Shown one piece after another: positions 52,226 to 61,700 of a stretch of DNA of 64,000 bases (within the stretch, counting starts at the first letter, position 1; each line of letters begins with the position of its first letter). A program made the translations under genes and the position numbers. This stretch comes from an uncultured Oscillospiraceae bacterium (lineage in GTDB: Bacteria; Bacillota; Clostridia; Oscillospirales; Oscillospiraceae), in contig CAKTQP010000003.1 in NCBI GenBank assembly GCA_934597165.1, forward strand, positions 1 through 64,000, in the 5' to 3' direction. The notes beneath the pieces were generated by a model that made no database searches, was not told where the DNA came from, and was given only the letters and a program-made list of their open reading frames with translations.

Positions 52226-53073
52226 AGCATGACCGCCGTTTCTTCCCCTTCACCGAACCGGTTCATGACCACCATGCAGATCACGACGATGAGCATCATG
52301 ACCAGGCTGATGGCGGAGCCGAGATGGGGATTGTAGGCAGAGCCTAGGAATTGGATCTCGATGAGGTCGCCCAGCAATAAATCCTTGCTGCCCCCCAGCA
52401 GCTTGGAGATGGCAAAGGTGCTCACGGCAGGCACGAACACCATGGTGATGCCGGACAGGACGCCGGGCAGACTCAACGGGAAGATGACTTTGGTAAAGAC
52501 GTGGTAGTTGTTGGAGCCCAGATCCTGTGCCGCCTCGATGAGGTTCCGGTCGATCTTCTGGATGACCGAGTGGATGGGCAGGATCATGAAGGGCAGGAAG
52601 TTATACACCATGCCCAGCACCACAGCGCCCGGGGTGTTGATCATGTTGAAGTGGGTCATGTTGGTGCCCAGGATGCCGTTGACCAGGTCGATGAGGCCGA
52701 TGGCGCTGAAAAAGCGGTTGAGCAGGCCGGTGTTCTCCAAAATGGACATCCAGGCGTAGGTGCGCAGCAGGAAGTTCATCCACATGGGCAGCATGATGAG
52801 CGCCATGCTGATGCGCTGGAACCGCTTGCTCTCCTTGGAGATGAGATAGGCGATGGGGTAGCCGATGACCAGGCAGATGGCGGTGGCCACCAGCGCCAGC
52901 CAGAAGCTGCGGATGAAGACACCGATATAATTGCCCATCCGGGTGAAGTTGGCCAGAGTAAAACCGCCGTCGGCGGCGGTGAAGGCGTAGAGCACCACCA
53001 GGATGATGGGTGCCACCACGAACAGAGCCATCCAGATGACATAGGGGATGGAGAACAGTTTATTCCTCTTCAT
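52222..53073 (-). CDS. potB: polyamine ABC transporter permease (PotB-like)
   Basis: A 283-aa permease with six predicted helices and an EAA loop [21 protein letters not shown] start at ATG 53073 (MKRNKLFS), with GAGGG 8 nt before it. An upstream ATG at 53088 lies farther inside potA. Translation is coupled by overlap with potA. Confidence 0.92.
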   Translation of the reverse strand: MKRNKLFSIPYVIWMALFVVAPIILVVLYAFTAADGGFTLANFTRMGNYIGVFIRSFWLALVATAICLVIGYPIAYLISKESKRFQRISMALIMLPMWMNFLLRTYAWMSILENTGLLNRFFSAIGLIDLVNGILGTNMTHFNMINTPGAVVLGMVYNFLPFMILPIHSVIQKIDRNLIEAAQDLGSNNYHVFTKVIFPLSLPGVLSGITMVFVPAVSTFAISKLLGGSKDLLLGDLIEIQFLGSAYNPHLGSAISLVMMLIVVICMVVMNRFGEGEETAVML

Positions 53074-54235
53074 CGGCACTGCCCTCATCGGTATCCGGAT
53101 CGTAGTTCACGTCGGCCAGTTCCTCGTACTCTTCACTGTAGGAGCTATAGTCGCCGTACATACCGGAATAGCGGCTCTTCTTCATGATGTGGAACCCGTC
53201 CGGGTCCACTCGGATGCCAATCTTGGCGTCCACGGGACAGAAGCGGGTGGTCTGGATGAGCCACTTGAAGCCATAGAAGTCCACGATGATGTCGTAGTGA
53301 ACTCCCTTGAAGGTCACGTTGGTGACGGTGCCCACCAGCTGACCCTGGTCAGCGGGGACGATCTGCACGTCTTCCGGGCGGATGACCACGTCCACCGGTT
53401 CCATGGGGGCAAAGCCCTTGTCCAGGCAGCGGAACTTGCGCCTAAAAATCTCCACCACGCCGTCGGCGTGCATGATGCCGTCTACAATATTGCTCTCGCC
53501 GATGAAATCCGCCACAAAGGCGTTCTTCGGCTCATTATATATATCCTCAGGTGTGCCGATCTGCTGGATGACGCCTTCATTCATGACCACCACCGTGTCG
53601 CTCATGGACAGGGCTTCCTCCTGGTCGTGGGTCACGTAGATAAAAGTAATCCCCAGCGCCTGCTGGATGTTTTTCAGCTCGTTCTGCATATCCTTACGCA
53701 GACGCATATCCAGCGCGCCCAGGGGCTCGTCCAACAGGAGCACCTTGGGGCGGTTGACCAGGGCGCGGGCGATGGCGACCCGCTGCTGCTGTCCGCCGGA
53801 GAGAGAGGTGACGCTGCGGTGCTCAAAGCCCTTCAGGCTCACCAGCTCCAGCATATCCATCACTCGTTCCTGGATCTCGTCCTGAGACAGCTTGACCTTT
53901 TTCCCGTTCTCGTCCGTCTTGGGGATGCGCAGGCCGAAGGCCACGTTGTCGAAGACGTTCAGGTTGGGAAAGAGGGCGTACTTCTGGAAGACCGTGTTGA
54001 CCGCTCGCTTGTGGGGCGGTACATCATTGATCCTCTTCCCGTCGAACAGGACATCGCCGCTGGTGGGGGTCAGAAACCCACCGATGAGGCGCAGCGTCGT
54101 GGTCTTGCCGCATCCGGACGGCCCCAATAATGTGAGGAACTCCTTATCTTTAATATACAAGTTAATGCTGTTCAAAATTACATCGTCGTCAAACACCATG
54201 GAGCAATCGCTCAGGCGGATCAACTCTTTGGACAT
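53060..54235 (-). CDS. potA: polyamine ABC transporter ATP-binding protein (PotA)
   Basis: A 391-aa ATPase. Walker [10 protein letters not shown] (38-46), signature LSGGQQQR, Walker [13 protein letters not shown] and a C-terminal TOBE domain (about 270-350). A long acidic C-terminal tail ([20 protein letters not shown]) exceeds the usual length. First gene of potABCD. Confidence 0.95.
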   Translation of the reverse strand: MSKELIRLSDCSMVFDDDVILNSINLYIKDKEFLTLLGPSGCGKTTTLRLIGGFLTPTSGDVLFDGKRINDVPPHKRAVNTVFQKYALFPNLNVFDNVAFGLRIPKTDENGKKVKLSQDEIQERVMDMLELVSLKGFEHRSVTSLSGGQQQRVAIARALVNRPKVLLLDEPLGALDMRLRKDMQNELKNIQQALGITFIYVTHDQEEALSMSDTVVVMNEGVIQQIGTPEDIYNEPKNAFVADFIGESNIVDGIMHADGVVEIFRRKFRCLDKGFAPMEPVDVVIRPEDVQIVPADQGQLVGTVTNVTFKGVHYDIIVDFYGFKWLIQTTRFCPVDAKIGIRVDPDGFHIMKKSRYSGMYGDYSSYSEEYEELADVNYDPDTDEGSADEEE

Positions 54236-54286
54236 TTATCCTCCCCCGTTTCTTTGTTTATTTAACGGTATAAACCATCATTGCTC

Positions 54287-54315
54287 AATATACAGGTTGC
54301 GTGAAAGAATGTCAA
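54287..54315 (-). promoter_or_regulatory. potABCD promoter
   Basis: Minus-strand consensus TTGACA (54310-54315), 17-bp spacer, TATATT (54287-54292), about 50 bp upstream of potA; the start codon follows GGGGGAGG. Confidence 0.88.
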
Positions 54316-54451
54316 TGAGAACGGCATAAAAATTCATCCCATCCGTCATTTTCCTCCCCTTTCGACAAATCCACACCCCCGCTCGCCCCCATTTTTCACG
54401 TCTCAACCGACCCAGACTGTTGCGCGAACCGCCCAACACACCTTGCTATCT

Positions 54452-54620
54452 TAAAAGCCTCGCAGAGTTCCGACATCCCCGATGTCGGAATAAATTGCAA
54501 TCTGAAAAAACTGGCGGCGTGTACGTCAGTTTTTTCTCTTCTCAGACGGGTAAGTGTGCGAACGCAGTGAGTGCATGCACCCGGCTGCATTTCTTGCTAA
54601 AATGCAAGCATTTTAGCAAT
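54452..54620 (+). repeat. four-hairpin interspersed repeat, copy B
   Basis: Homologue of 25370-25540 in opposite orientation. Hairpin 1: TTCCGACATC/GATGTCGGAA (54469-54478/54482-54491). Hairpin 2: AAAAAACTGGCG/CGTCAGTTTTTT (54506-54517/54525-54536, loop of seven). Middle: TCTTCTCAGACGGGTAAGTG with a small GC-AC stem. Hairpin 4: TTGCTAAAATGC/GCATTTTAGCAA (54595-54606/54609-54620). It lies in the 471-bp gap between potA and the HyuA-like gene; 54316-54451 holds nothing else I recognise. Confidence 0.85.
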
Positions 54621-54623
54621 TTG

Positions 54624-54656
54624 ACGCCCCATCCATGTAGCATGAACGGGGCGTCT
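54624..54656 (-). terminator. weak terminator-like hairpin after the HyuA gene
   Basis: GACGCCCC/GGGGCGTC stem (54624-54631 with 54649-54656), but only AAATTG follows on the minus strand. It abuts repeat copy B. Confidence 0.5.
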
Positions 54657-54706
54657 GTGCGGTATGTAAGTAAAGAGAAAAAATGGTGCGCTCAGTCAAA
54701 ATCCCA

Positions 54707-56263
54707 TCAGCCGCGCAGGTCGCCGGCGGCCTTGATCTTCACCCGGTTGGTGTTGCCGGGATAATAGGCCAGGGGTACATCCTCGACCTCGATGATCTCA
54801 ACGGTCTCCCGGATGGCGCCCGCCTCCACGGCGATGTCGATGGCTTCCGCTTTCGCCTGTTCCAGGGCCTGGTCACGGGGAATTTCGTGGTAGTCGATGA
54901 GCTTTTCATAGGTGCCGCTGACCTTGGAGATGGCGGAACCGATGGCGTTGGCACAGCCGAAGTGTTCCGGCTTCAGCACGGTGGCTGCGCCCTCCAGGTG
55001 GTCGGGCAGGATGATGGAGCCGCCGCCAACCAGGATGACGTCGCTGTCCGTGTTGGACACCTTCATGGCGTCGATGGCGTCCTCCACCAGGGTGCCGATG
55101 GCGGTCAGTGCCTTCTGGGCCAGTTCCAGGGAGACGGATTCCACCAGGGACTTGTCCCCCACATCCGCCATGCCCAGACGCACGGCGATGTCGGTGGCGG
55201 TGAGCACGTCGCCACCGAAGACCAGGGCGTGTTTGGTGATCTCATAGCCCACGCTGTCGGGGCCGACGGTAACGGTGCCGTCCGGCTTCTCCCGGACGAT
55301 GGAGCCGCCGCCCAGGCCGATGGACACCACGTCGGGCATCCGGAAGTTGGTGCGCACGCCGCCGATGGTGGCCGCCACGCTGGACTCTCTGGGGAACCCG
55401 TTCTGGATGACCCCCAGGTCTGTGGTGGTGCCGCCTACGTCGATGACGATGGCGTTCTGCAGCTGACTCAGGTAGCTGGCCCCTCGGATGGAGTTGGTGG
55501 GGCCGCAGGCGATGGTCAGGATGGGGTAGCGACGGGCGTGCTCCATGGTCATGAGGGTGCCGTCGTTCTGGGACAGGTACACGTCTGCGTTGGTGATGCC
55601 CTCCCCCTCCAGGCTCTTGGCGAACCCTTCGGTGAACCGCTCCGCCACCTGCCACAGGGCTGCGTTCAGGATGGTGGCGTTCTCTCGTTCAATCAGGCCC
55701 ATGGAGCCGATCTCACTGGAGATGGACACGTGGACGTCCTCCCCCATCACTTCCTTGCACAGCTCCGCCGCGCGCAGCTCGTGGTCGTTCCGGACGGTGG
55801 AGAAGACGCAGGAGATGGCGATGGACTTGACGCCCTTGGCCTTCATGTCCAGGTAGAACGCCTTGGCCGCCTCCTCGTCCAGGGGAGCCAGCTCCTTGCC
55901 GTCGTACTCAAAGCCGCCGCCGATGACGGTGCTGCCCACGGCGATGCGCTGGATGTCCTCCGCCCAGTCCACCATAGGCGGGATGCCGGTGGTGGCAGGT
56001 GCGCCGATGCGCAGGATGCCGATGTGGGCCAGGTGCTTGCGTTCTACGATGGCGTTGGTACACTGGGTGGTGCCCAGCATGGCCTGACGGATTTGGGTGC
56101 GGTCGATGCCGGACTGGTCCAGCACCGCTCGGACAGCCCCCAGGATGCCGTCGTAGATGTCGCCGGAGGTGGGGTGCTTGATGTCCGCCACAATGTTCAG
56201 GTTTTCGTCGATGAGGACGGCGTCGGTGTTGGTGCCGCCTACGTCAATGCCCAGCTTATACAT
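54707..56263 (-). CDS. hydantoinase/oxoprolinase family protein (HyuA-like, short form)
   Basis: A 518-aa ASKHA-type protein of the hydantoinase A/5-oxoprolinase family. MYKLGIDVGGTNTDAVLID at the N-terminus and IVIDVGGTTTDLGVIQNG in the middle are the two phosphate-binding loops; LGGGSIV and ILVGGGSIILP follow. These enzymes use ATP to open a cyclic amide (hydantoin, oxoproline) or carboxylate a substrate. No HyuB partner lies nearby. Overlaps the DUF917 gene by 8 bp. Confidence 0.88.
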   Translation of the reverse strand: MYKLGIDVGGTNTDAVLIDENLNIVADIKHPTSGDIYDGILGAVRAVLDQSGIDRTQIRQAMLGTTQCTNAIVERKHLAHIGILRIGAPATTGIPPMVDWAEDIQRIAVGSTVIGGGFEYDGKELAPLDEEAAKAFYLDMKAKGVKSIAISCVFSTVRNDHELRAAELCKEVMGEDVHVSISSEIGSMGLIERENATILNAALWQVAERFTEGFAKSLEGEGITNADVYLSQNDGTLMTMEHARRYPILTIACGPTNSIRGASYLSQLQNAIVIDVGGTTTDLGVIQNGFPRESSVAATIGGVRTNFRMPDVVSIGLGGGSIVREKPDGTVTVGPDSVGYEITKHALVFGGDVLTATDIAVRLGMADVGDKSLVESVSLELAQKALTAIGTLVEDAIDAMKVSNTDSDVILVGGGSIILPDHLEGAATVLKPEHFGCANAIGSAISKVSGTYEKLIDYHEIPRDQALEQAKAEAIDIAVEAGAIRETVEIIEVEDVPLAYYPGNTNRVKIKAAGDLRG

Positions 56264-57359
56264 GACAGATGCCTCCCTTGCACCGCTCTTCCAGCGGGAT
56301 ATAATCGGTGTCGCAGCCGAAGTACCGGGGGCCCACCAGGTCGATGCCCGCCGGAGTGCGCCACATCTCGAAGCACTTCAGGCCGATGACCAGTACACGC
56401 TTGCCATATTTCAGGGCATCGGTGGTCACCGGGGTGAAGGTCTCGGTATCCACCAGACAGATGAGGTCAGGCGTCGTGGCCAAGATCTCCCCGTCCACCG
56501 TGGCGGTCAGGTTCTCGTTCTGGAACTCCACATAGGCCTGGTGCCCCTTGCACTCGCCGATGCCTTCCAGAACCACCTTGCCGAAGTTGAACGCCCCGCG
56601 GGTCTCCCGGAGCACGTCGGCAATTTTGCCTTTGAAGAGCTTGTACCCTTCGGAGAACTGCAAGAAGTGTTCCTCCGGGGTCACATCGTCGGCGCAGTTC
56701 TTCACCGTGCGGATGGCCTCGCCCAGCTTCTGGCTGCGGGTGACGATATTCTTGACGGAATAGGCCTTCATCTGCGCCCCGGTCATGGGGTACAGGGAGA
56801 CGGACACGGAGCCGCCGCAGCTCATGGTGACGGCGCGAGCCAGCTCTTCCGTCCACTTGTTGGTGATGGTCTCAAAGATGACGCTGTTCCCCTTCTCGTC
56901 GGTCAGCGCCATAGGGGTGGCGCTCATGCCGCCGATGGTGAAGGTGACCATCTGCAATTCCGGGAACGCCCGTCCCATGCCGTCGCAGTCCACCAGGGGC
57001 AGCCCCAGCCGGGCACAGGCGGCGATGGGGAGCATGGAGTTGACGCCGCCGGCCTCGATGGGCATGAAGGCGTAGATCTGCTTGCCGAAGAACTGGGAGA
57101 CCATATTATAAAGGGTCTGGTACTCGCTGCCGCCAATGCCCTTTTCGCCCAGCACGGTGGGTGCGCCCATCATGGCGATGGGGACGACCAGGGCGTCGTC
57201 CGGCACTTCCTCCGGGTCCAGCAGGGTCACAGGGCCGCACTCTTTCACCGCGCCCATGGCCACCAGCTTGCCCACATAGGGGTCACCGCCGCCGCCTGCA
57301 CCCAACAGGGCTGCACCCAGGGCGATGTCTTCGATCTCTTGGATTCCAATGGTTCTCAA
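56256..57359 (-). CDS. DUF917 family protein
   Basis: A 367-aa DUF917 protein: LGAGGGGDPYVGKLVAM near the N-terminus, PIEAGGVNSMLPIAACARLGLPLVDCDGMGRAFPE-type core (about 98-132), and a Thr/Gly-rich C-terminal part. DUF917 proteins are often beside or fused to hydantoinase-like proteins; the reaction is unknown. Together with HyuA and the permease it suggests uptake and ring opening of a nitrogen heterocycle. Confidence 0.88.
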   Translation of the reverse strand: MRTIGIQEIEDIALGAALLGAGGGGDPYVGKLVAMGAVKECGPVTLLDPEEVPDDALVVPIAMMGAPTVLGEKGIGGSEYQTLYNMVSQFFGKQIYAFMPIEAGGVNSMLPIAACARLGLPLVDCDGMGRAFPELQMVTFTIGGMSATPMALTDEKGNSVIFETITNKWTEELARAVTMSCGGSVSVSLYPMTGAQMKAYSVKNIVTRSQKLGEAIRTVKNCADDVTPEEHFLQFSEGYKLFKGKIADVLRETRGAFNFGKVVLEGIGECKGHQAYVEFQNENLTATVDGEILATTPDLICLVDTETFTPVTTDALKYGKRVLVIGLKCFEMWRTPAGIDLVGPRYFGCDTDYIPLEERCKGGICHV

Positions 57360-57374
57360 TTTGATTCCAACTCC

Positions 57375-58694
57375 TTATGCTTGAACTTGGTCGTTATTCT
57401 TGTTCTTGCCCTTGCCCATGACCGACACCAGGATGACGTACAGCACCATGGACAGCACCAGGCCGTTGATGGGGCCGATAAAGAAGGGCACGTTCAGGAA
57501 GGCCAGGGCTTCAAAGTAGGTGAAGGTGCCGCCGGTGAGGCAGGCCACGAAAGCGCCCACCAGGAAGGCGATCATGCCAGGAGCGAAGATGCCGTCCCGG
57601 ATGACGAAGTTCTCCTTCTTGCCCTTGCCGATGATCCAGTAGTCGGCGATGATGACGCCCACGAAAGCGGGGATGAGGGCGCAGAGCAGGGTCAGGAAGG
57701 CGGTGAACTTGCTCATGATGCCCACGGCTGCCAGGATGGTGCCCACCAGACCGGCGATGGCGGTGCAGCCGCGGCTGCGGCTCTCGTCCAGACCCACCAG
57801 GTTGGACAGGGACAGGCCGCCGGAGTAGGCGTTGGTGACATTCGTCGTCCAGGTGGCGGCGATGAGAGCCACCAGGCCGATGGCGGGGACGCCGGCGGCG
57901 GTGAGGACCACGCTGATGTCATACTCGCCGGTGACGATGGACAACACCGCACCGATGAGCAGGATGAGCAGGCCGGAGGGCAGGACGCCCACCACGGAGG
58001 ACTTGATGACGTCGGCACGGTTCTTGGCGAAACGGCAGTAGTCCCCTGCCAGGGAGCCGCCGATGGCGAAGGAGCCGACGGTGATGTTGATGCCGCTGAG
58101 GAGGGTCAGGGGCTGGGCCGGTTCATAGGCTGCAATGGCGGCTGCGCCGTCGTGGGTAATCATGGTCACCACCAGGCCGTAGATCAGCACGATGATGAGC
58201 AGGGGGACGGCGATGTAGTTGAGCCACTTCAGACCCTTGAAGCCGAAGGAGGCGGAGGCGACCATGATGATGCCCCAGATGATGGAGCTGAGCCAGGCGG
58301 GGATGGCCAGGCCGGTCATGGATTCCATCATAGCGGAGAAGGACGCACCGCAGACCGCCGCCTGGATGCCGAACCAGCCGATGCAGGCCAGAGCCAGGAT
58401 GGCGCTGATGACGTACTTGCCGCCCTTCTCGCCCAGGGAGCCGCCTGCCATGACGGCGGTGGGCAGGCCGGTGTCACAGCCCTGCATGCCCATGAAGCAC
58501 ATATAGATGCATACGATGCCGTAGCCCACCACAATGGTCAGGGCGCAGGTGCCCAGCTTCATGCCGCTGCCCAGCATCCCGCCCACCATCAGGCTGGAGA
58601 CGCAGATCATAGCGCCGATCCAGACCAGGGCGATGGAATACCACTTCTGCCGCTGCTCGGCTGGGATGGCAAAATTACTCTTGTTCTGTTCCAT
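57375..58694 (-). CDS. NCS1-type cytosine/purine permease
   Basis: A 439-aa permease with about twelve hydrophobic helices; CodB-like in size and in the IGGSLAGDYCRFAKNRADVI and TNAYSGGLSLSNL loops. The substrate is probably a nucleobase, hydantoin or allantoin-like ring. First gene of the minus-strand cassette. Confidence 0.9.
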   Translation of the reverse strand: MEQNKSNFAIPAEQRQKWYSIALVWIGAMICVSSLMVGGMLGSGMKLGTCALTIVVGYGIVCIYMCFMGMQGCDTGLPTAVMAGGSLGEKGGKYVISAILALACIGWFGIQAAVCGASFSAMMESMTGLAIPAWLSSIIWGIIMVASASFGFKGLKWLNYIAVPLLIIVLIYGLVVTMITHDGAAAIAAYEPAQPLTLLSGINITVGSFAIGGSLAGDYCRFAKNRADVIKSSVVGVLPSGLLILLIGAVLSIVTGEYDISVVLTAAGVPAIGLVALIAATWTTNVTNAYSGGLSLSNLVGLDESRSRGCTAIAGLVGTILAAVGIMSKFTAFLTLLCALIPAFVGVIIADYWIIGKGKKENFVIRDGIFAPGMIAFLVGAFVACLTGGTFTYFEALAFLNVPFFIGPINGLVLSMVLYVILVSVMGKGKNKNNDQVQA

Positions 58695-58760
58695 ACTCTC
58701 ACATCCTCAATTCAAAATTTCACACACACTCTCAAACCCACTGGTTCGATCGTTGCTAGC

Positions 58761-58789
58761 AGTATAGCACGCAAAAGTGTTGAAGAATA
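58761..58789 (-). promoter_or_regulatory. candidate promoter of the permease cassette
   Basis: Minus-strand -10 TATACT (58761-58766); the -35 (TATTCT at 17 bp) is poor, as expected if PucR must activate it. Confidence 0.4.
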
Positions 58790-58803
58790 TTGTCGAGAAG
58801 GCA

Positions 58804-58848
58804 GAAAAAGAGCGGGAACCCTTTGTCCCATGAGACAAAGGATTCCCG
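58804..58848 (-). terminator. pucR terminator
   Basis: Fourteen-pair stem with one mismatch (58813-58827 with 58834-58848), then Ts on the minus strand (58804-58809). Confidence 0.9.
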
Positions 58849-58864
58849 TGTGTCCGCACCCCGC

Positions 58865-60460
58865 TTACACCAACAGCCGCAGCACCCCGGCGGCCTGGTA
58901 CAGCTTCATCCGCTCCGGCATCCGGTCGGGATGGCAGCCCAACAGGTCGGAAATGATCTTGATGCGGTATTTTACCGTATTTTTGTGCAGGTGCAGTGCT
59001 TCTGCCGTCTGGGTCACGCTGCTGTCCCAGTCCAGCAGGTAGGTACTCAAGGTGTCTATCGGTACCCAGTCTAGTTTGTCTGTTCGCACAGGGGTCAGAC
59101 AGGCCACACACTGAGCCACCGCCTCCTCCCCCTCGCTGACCAGCCGGTGGCAGTCCTGGGCAAAGGCCAATTCCCCCAGCCGGAACCCCTGCCGCAGGGG
59201 GTATATTTTCCGCGCGTCCGACAGGTGATCCTGGTGGCACAGGTAGGCGCTGCGCACCTGGGTGGTGTTGTCCAGACCGCTGCACCGGGTCAGGGTGGCA
59301 CCGTCATCCCAGGCGCTGGCCTGCTCCAGGAGGGCGGTCATCTGGCGCTCTGCTTCTCTTGTGGAGGTGGGGGTGCTGAGGAAGAAGAGCAGTTTATTCT
59401 CGTACAGGTCGGCGAACACGATGTCGGCACAGCTCTCCGGATAGGCGCGCAAGGCGTCCAGCTCCTTGGCCATCCGCTGGACGGACTCGCCGTCCGTGCC
59501 CGTCAAGATCCACATCTCCCCGATGGCAGTGATGTGGATGTGGAACAGGTCAGCCAGGCGGCGCATTTTGATGGGCTCATCCTGCAAAATAGCGCGAATC
59601 AGCTCCCGGATGGCGATGACGCCGTGCTGCTGTCCCCAGATGTTTAGGCTCAGCCGGATGACGTCCACGCACTGCTCCTGCAGCGTCTGGGACAGGGGCT
59701 GTCCCTCCTTGATGAGGAAGAACTCCATGAGCTGTCCCCCGTCCGGCAGGATGGAGGCGTGGAAGATGTGGCCGTTGGGCAGGAAGGGGCAGGTCGTGCT
59801 CCCCTCCTGTTTGGTGTACCGGCGCAGGTCGAACAGATGCTCTTTCAGCGTGCGTTCCAGGTTTCGGGGCCAGGCGGCCAGGTTGAGCACCTGCAAGAAC
59901 CCATCGGTGAGGATGGCGGAAGCAGACAGCAGGTCGCTGAGCATTTTTAAAACCGTGCTGATGGTGCGCTGAGGCTGGGGCAGGCTGGAAACTCGTGTCA
60001 GGATGTCGTAGACGATGGACTCCCCTCGGTTTCGGTCGTGGTAGATACACTCGGTCACATCGGAGATGACCTCCCCGTACCGCAGCTCCTTCTGTCCCCA
60101 GGGCATCTGCACCAGGACGAAATCCAGCTGGTCTGCCAGGTCGATGAGCCGCTGATCCACATAGGGCAGGTAGACCCCCACATAGAACAAAATGAGGCCC
60201 ACTTCTCCCCCTTCCGCCAGCCGCTGGATGTTGGCACACTGGCAGTCGATGTCATCCAGGCAGTTCAGGAAGCCGGTAATGACGATCTCACTGCCGTAAA
60301 ACTCCCCAGCCGGGAACACATTTTCCACCAGCACATCCGGGTCAGTGGACTCCAGGACGGAGATGGAGGAAACGATACGGGACAGCCCTCGGTGGCCGCC
60401 GATGACGGTGGCTTGGCGGAGGGAGGGCAATTTGAGCAGGTCGGATACGGTCACGCTCAT
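58865..60460 (-). CDS. PucR-family transcriptional regulator
   Basis: A 531-aa regulator: N-terminal PucR (purine catabolism-type) domain (VSDLLKLPSLRQATVIGG, about 5-125), a GGDEF-like middle, and a C-terminal HTH (TQTAEALHLHKNTVKYRIKII). PucR controls purine/allantoin breakdown in Bacillus. Just upstream of the permease gene on the same strand, with a terminator between, so it is a likely regulator of that cassette. Confidence 0.92.
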   Translation of the reverse strand: MSVTVSDLLKLPSLRQATVIGGHRGLSRIVSSISVLESTDPDVLVENVFPAGEFYGSEIVITGFLNCLDDIDCQCANIQRLAEGGEVGLILFYVGVYLPYVDQRLIDLADQLDFVLVQMPWGQKELRYGEVISDVTECIYHDRNRGESIVYDILTRVSSLPQPQRTISTVLKMLSDLLSASAILTDGFLQVLNLAAWPRNLERTLKEHLFDLRRYTKQEGSTTCPFLPNGHIFHASILPDGGQLMEFFLIKEGQPLSQTLQEQCVDVIRLSLNIWGQQHGVIAIRELIRAILQDEPIKMRRLADLFHIHITAIGEMWILTGTDGESVQRMAKELDALRAYPESCADIVFADLYENKLLFFLSTPTSTREAERQMTALLEQASAWDDGATLTRCSGLDNTTQVRSAYLCHQDHLSDARKIYPLRQGFRLGELAFAQDCHRLVSEGEEAVAQCVACLTPVRTDKLDWVPIDTLSTYLLDWDSSVTQTAEALHLHKNTVKYRIKIISDLLGCHPDRMPERMKLYQAAGVLRLLV

Positions 60461-60489
60461 CCTTTTCCCACCTTTCCTTGTTTTCCTCT

Positions 60490-60519
60490 ATCCTACCATG
60501 AATAGATTGGAATCCGCAA
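60490..60519 (-). promoter_or_regulatory. candidate pucR promoter
   Basis: Minus-strand TTGCGG (60514-60519), 18-bp spacer, TAGGAT (60490-60495) with an extended TGG. Confidence 0.5.
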
Positions 60520-60530
60520 CCACATAAAAG

Positions 60531-60560
60531 AAAAGACGTGCGCAGATGCGCACGTCTTTT
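60531..60560. terminator. bidirectional terminator
   Basis: Thirteen-bp perfect stem AAAAGACGTGCGC, loop AGAT (60544-60547). It ends the pdxK-ECF-TIGR01440 transcript on the minus strand, just before the pucR promoter. Confidence 0.9.
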
Positions 60561-60568
60561 GCTGTTTT

Positions 60569-61114
60569 TTATAACATAGTCTGGTCGTACACTGCACGCA
60601 CGCCGCCGATGAACTTCGGCCGCACACGAGCGGCGGTCAGAGGCGCCTGACCGATCTGCTTGACCTGCAGACGGACGGGGACGGCCACCTTTTTCAGGTG
60701 CATCCCGATGAGGGTGGCACCGATGTCCAGACCGGCGTCTGCCTTAATCTCCTCCACAGCCACCGGGTGCTCGAACCCGTGATAAGCGGCAGTGGCAAAG
60801 GAGCCGCCCGCCTTGGGCTGGGGGACGACGTTGACGATGTCCGCGTTGGGCACCGCTTCCGCCTCCACGATGATGGCCCGGTTCAGGTGCTCGCAGCACT
60901 GGGCGGCCAGGTAGACGCCCTTCTCCTTCAGGAAGCCGTAGATGCTGTTGAAGATCTCAACGGCGGTCTCCGGGGCGGAGTTGGTGCCGATCTTGCTGCC
61001 CAGCACCTCGCTGGTGGAGCAGCCGACCACTACGATGTCTCCCGCCTTCAGGCGTGCTACTTCATATAATTCTGCTACAGCGTCTCGACACTGCTGTGCG
61101 ATCTGCTCTTTCAT
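60569..61114 (-). CDS. TIGR01440/YwlG family protein
   Basis: A 181-aa protein of the DUF436/YwlG family: VVVGCSTSEVLGSKIGTNS, AQCCEHLNRAIIVE and VNVVPQPKAGGSFATAAYHGF are hallmarks. Function unknown; not membrane-bound. It overlaps the ECF gene by one base. Confidence 0.87.
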   Translation of the reverse strand: MKEQIAQQCRDAVAELYEVARLKAGDIVVVGCSTSEVLGSKIGTNSAPETAVEIFNSIYGFLKEKGVYLAAQCCEHLNRAIIVEAEAVPNADIVNVVPQPKAGGSFATAAYHGFEHPVAVEEIKADAGLDIGATLIGMHLKKVAVPVRLQVKQIGQAPLTAARVRPKFIGGVRAVYDQTML

Positions 61115-61647
61115 CAGCCCTCATGTCCCTTCAACAGTTTCGGCATCTTGATCACCTGACTGAGCGCCAGATAGACCACGGTGGAAACGACGATGCCAAA
61201 TCCACCCTGCACCAGGTTGCCCGGAATGCTCAGGGCCGCGGACAGGCCGTTGCCCAGGATGAGACCGGCGTAGCCGAAGTAGCCGGCGACCATGATGATC
61301 TCAGCCAGCAGGCCGGAGACGACCTTGGCGAAGTGCTTGCCCTTGGCCTTGTCCTTCAGGGCCAAAAAGACCTGTGCGGCCACAAACGCCATGAGGCACT
61401 TGATGATCAGGGTGCCGGGTGCGTAGTAAGCGTAACCGGAGAGCAGGTCTGCCAACATAGAGCCGATGCCTGCGGCAGCGGTGCCGTAGACCGGCCCCAG
61501 AATCCATGCGGAGAGCAGGACCATTGCATCCCCGAGGTTGACATATCCGCTCATGGGAGAGGGAACTTGGATGACCAGCGTTGCCACGGTGGTCAGTGCA
61601 GTGAACAGTGCCGTGTATACCAGGCGGCTCCATCTCGATGCTCTCAT
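61114..61647 (-). CDS. ECF transporter S component, probably vitamin B6
   Basis: A 177-aa integral membrane protein with about five or six helices and the S-component pattern (GYVNLGDAMVLLSAWILGP, SMLADLLSGYAYYAPGTLIIK). It would bind a vitamin and share the EcfAA'T module encoded elsewhere. The pyridoxamine kinase gene 53 bp upstream makes pyridoxine/pyridoxal the likely cargo. I start at ATG 61647 (GAAGG before it). Confidence 0.85.
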   Translation of the reverse strand: MRASRWSRLVYTALFTALTTVATLVIQVPSPMSGYVNLGDAMVLLSAWILGPVYGTAAAGIGSMLADLLSGYAYYAPGTLIIKCLMAFVAAQVFLALKDKAKGKHFAKVVSGLLAEIIMVAGYFGYAGLILGNGLSAALSIPGNLVQGGFGIVVSTVVYLALSQVIKMPKLLKGHEG

Positions 61648-61700
61648 AATTGACCTTCTTTCTTTGCGGCGGACTTTTTCGCGCTTCTCTTTCGCTCCGC

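Noticed and set aside
56157..59042. A 961-codon open frame on the plus strand across HyuA, DUF917 and the permease
   Set aside because: It crosses three good minus-strand genes and two intergenic gaps and reads as low-complexity His/Gly/Asp; a shadow frame.
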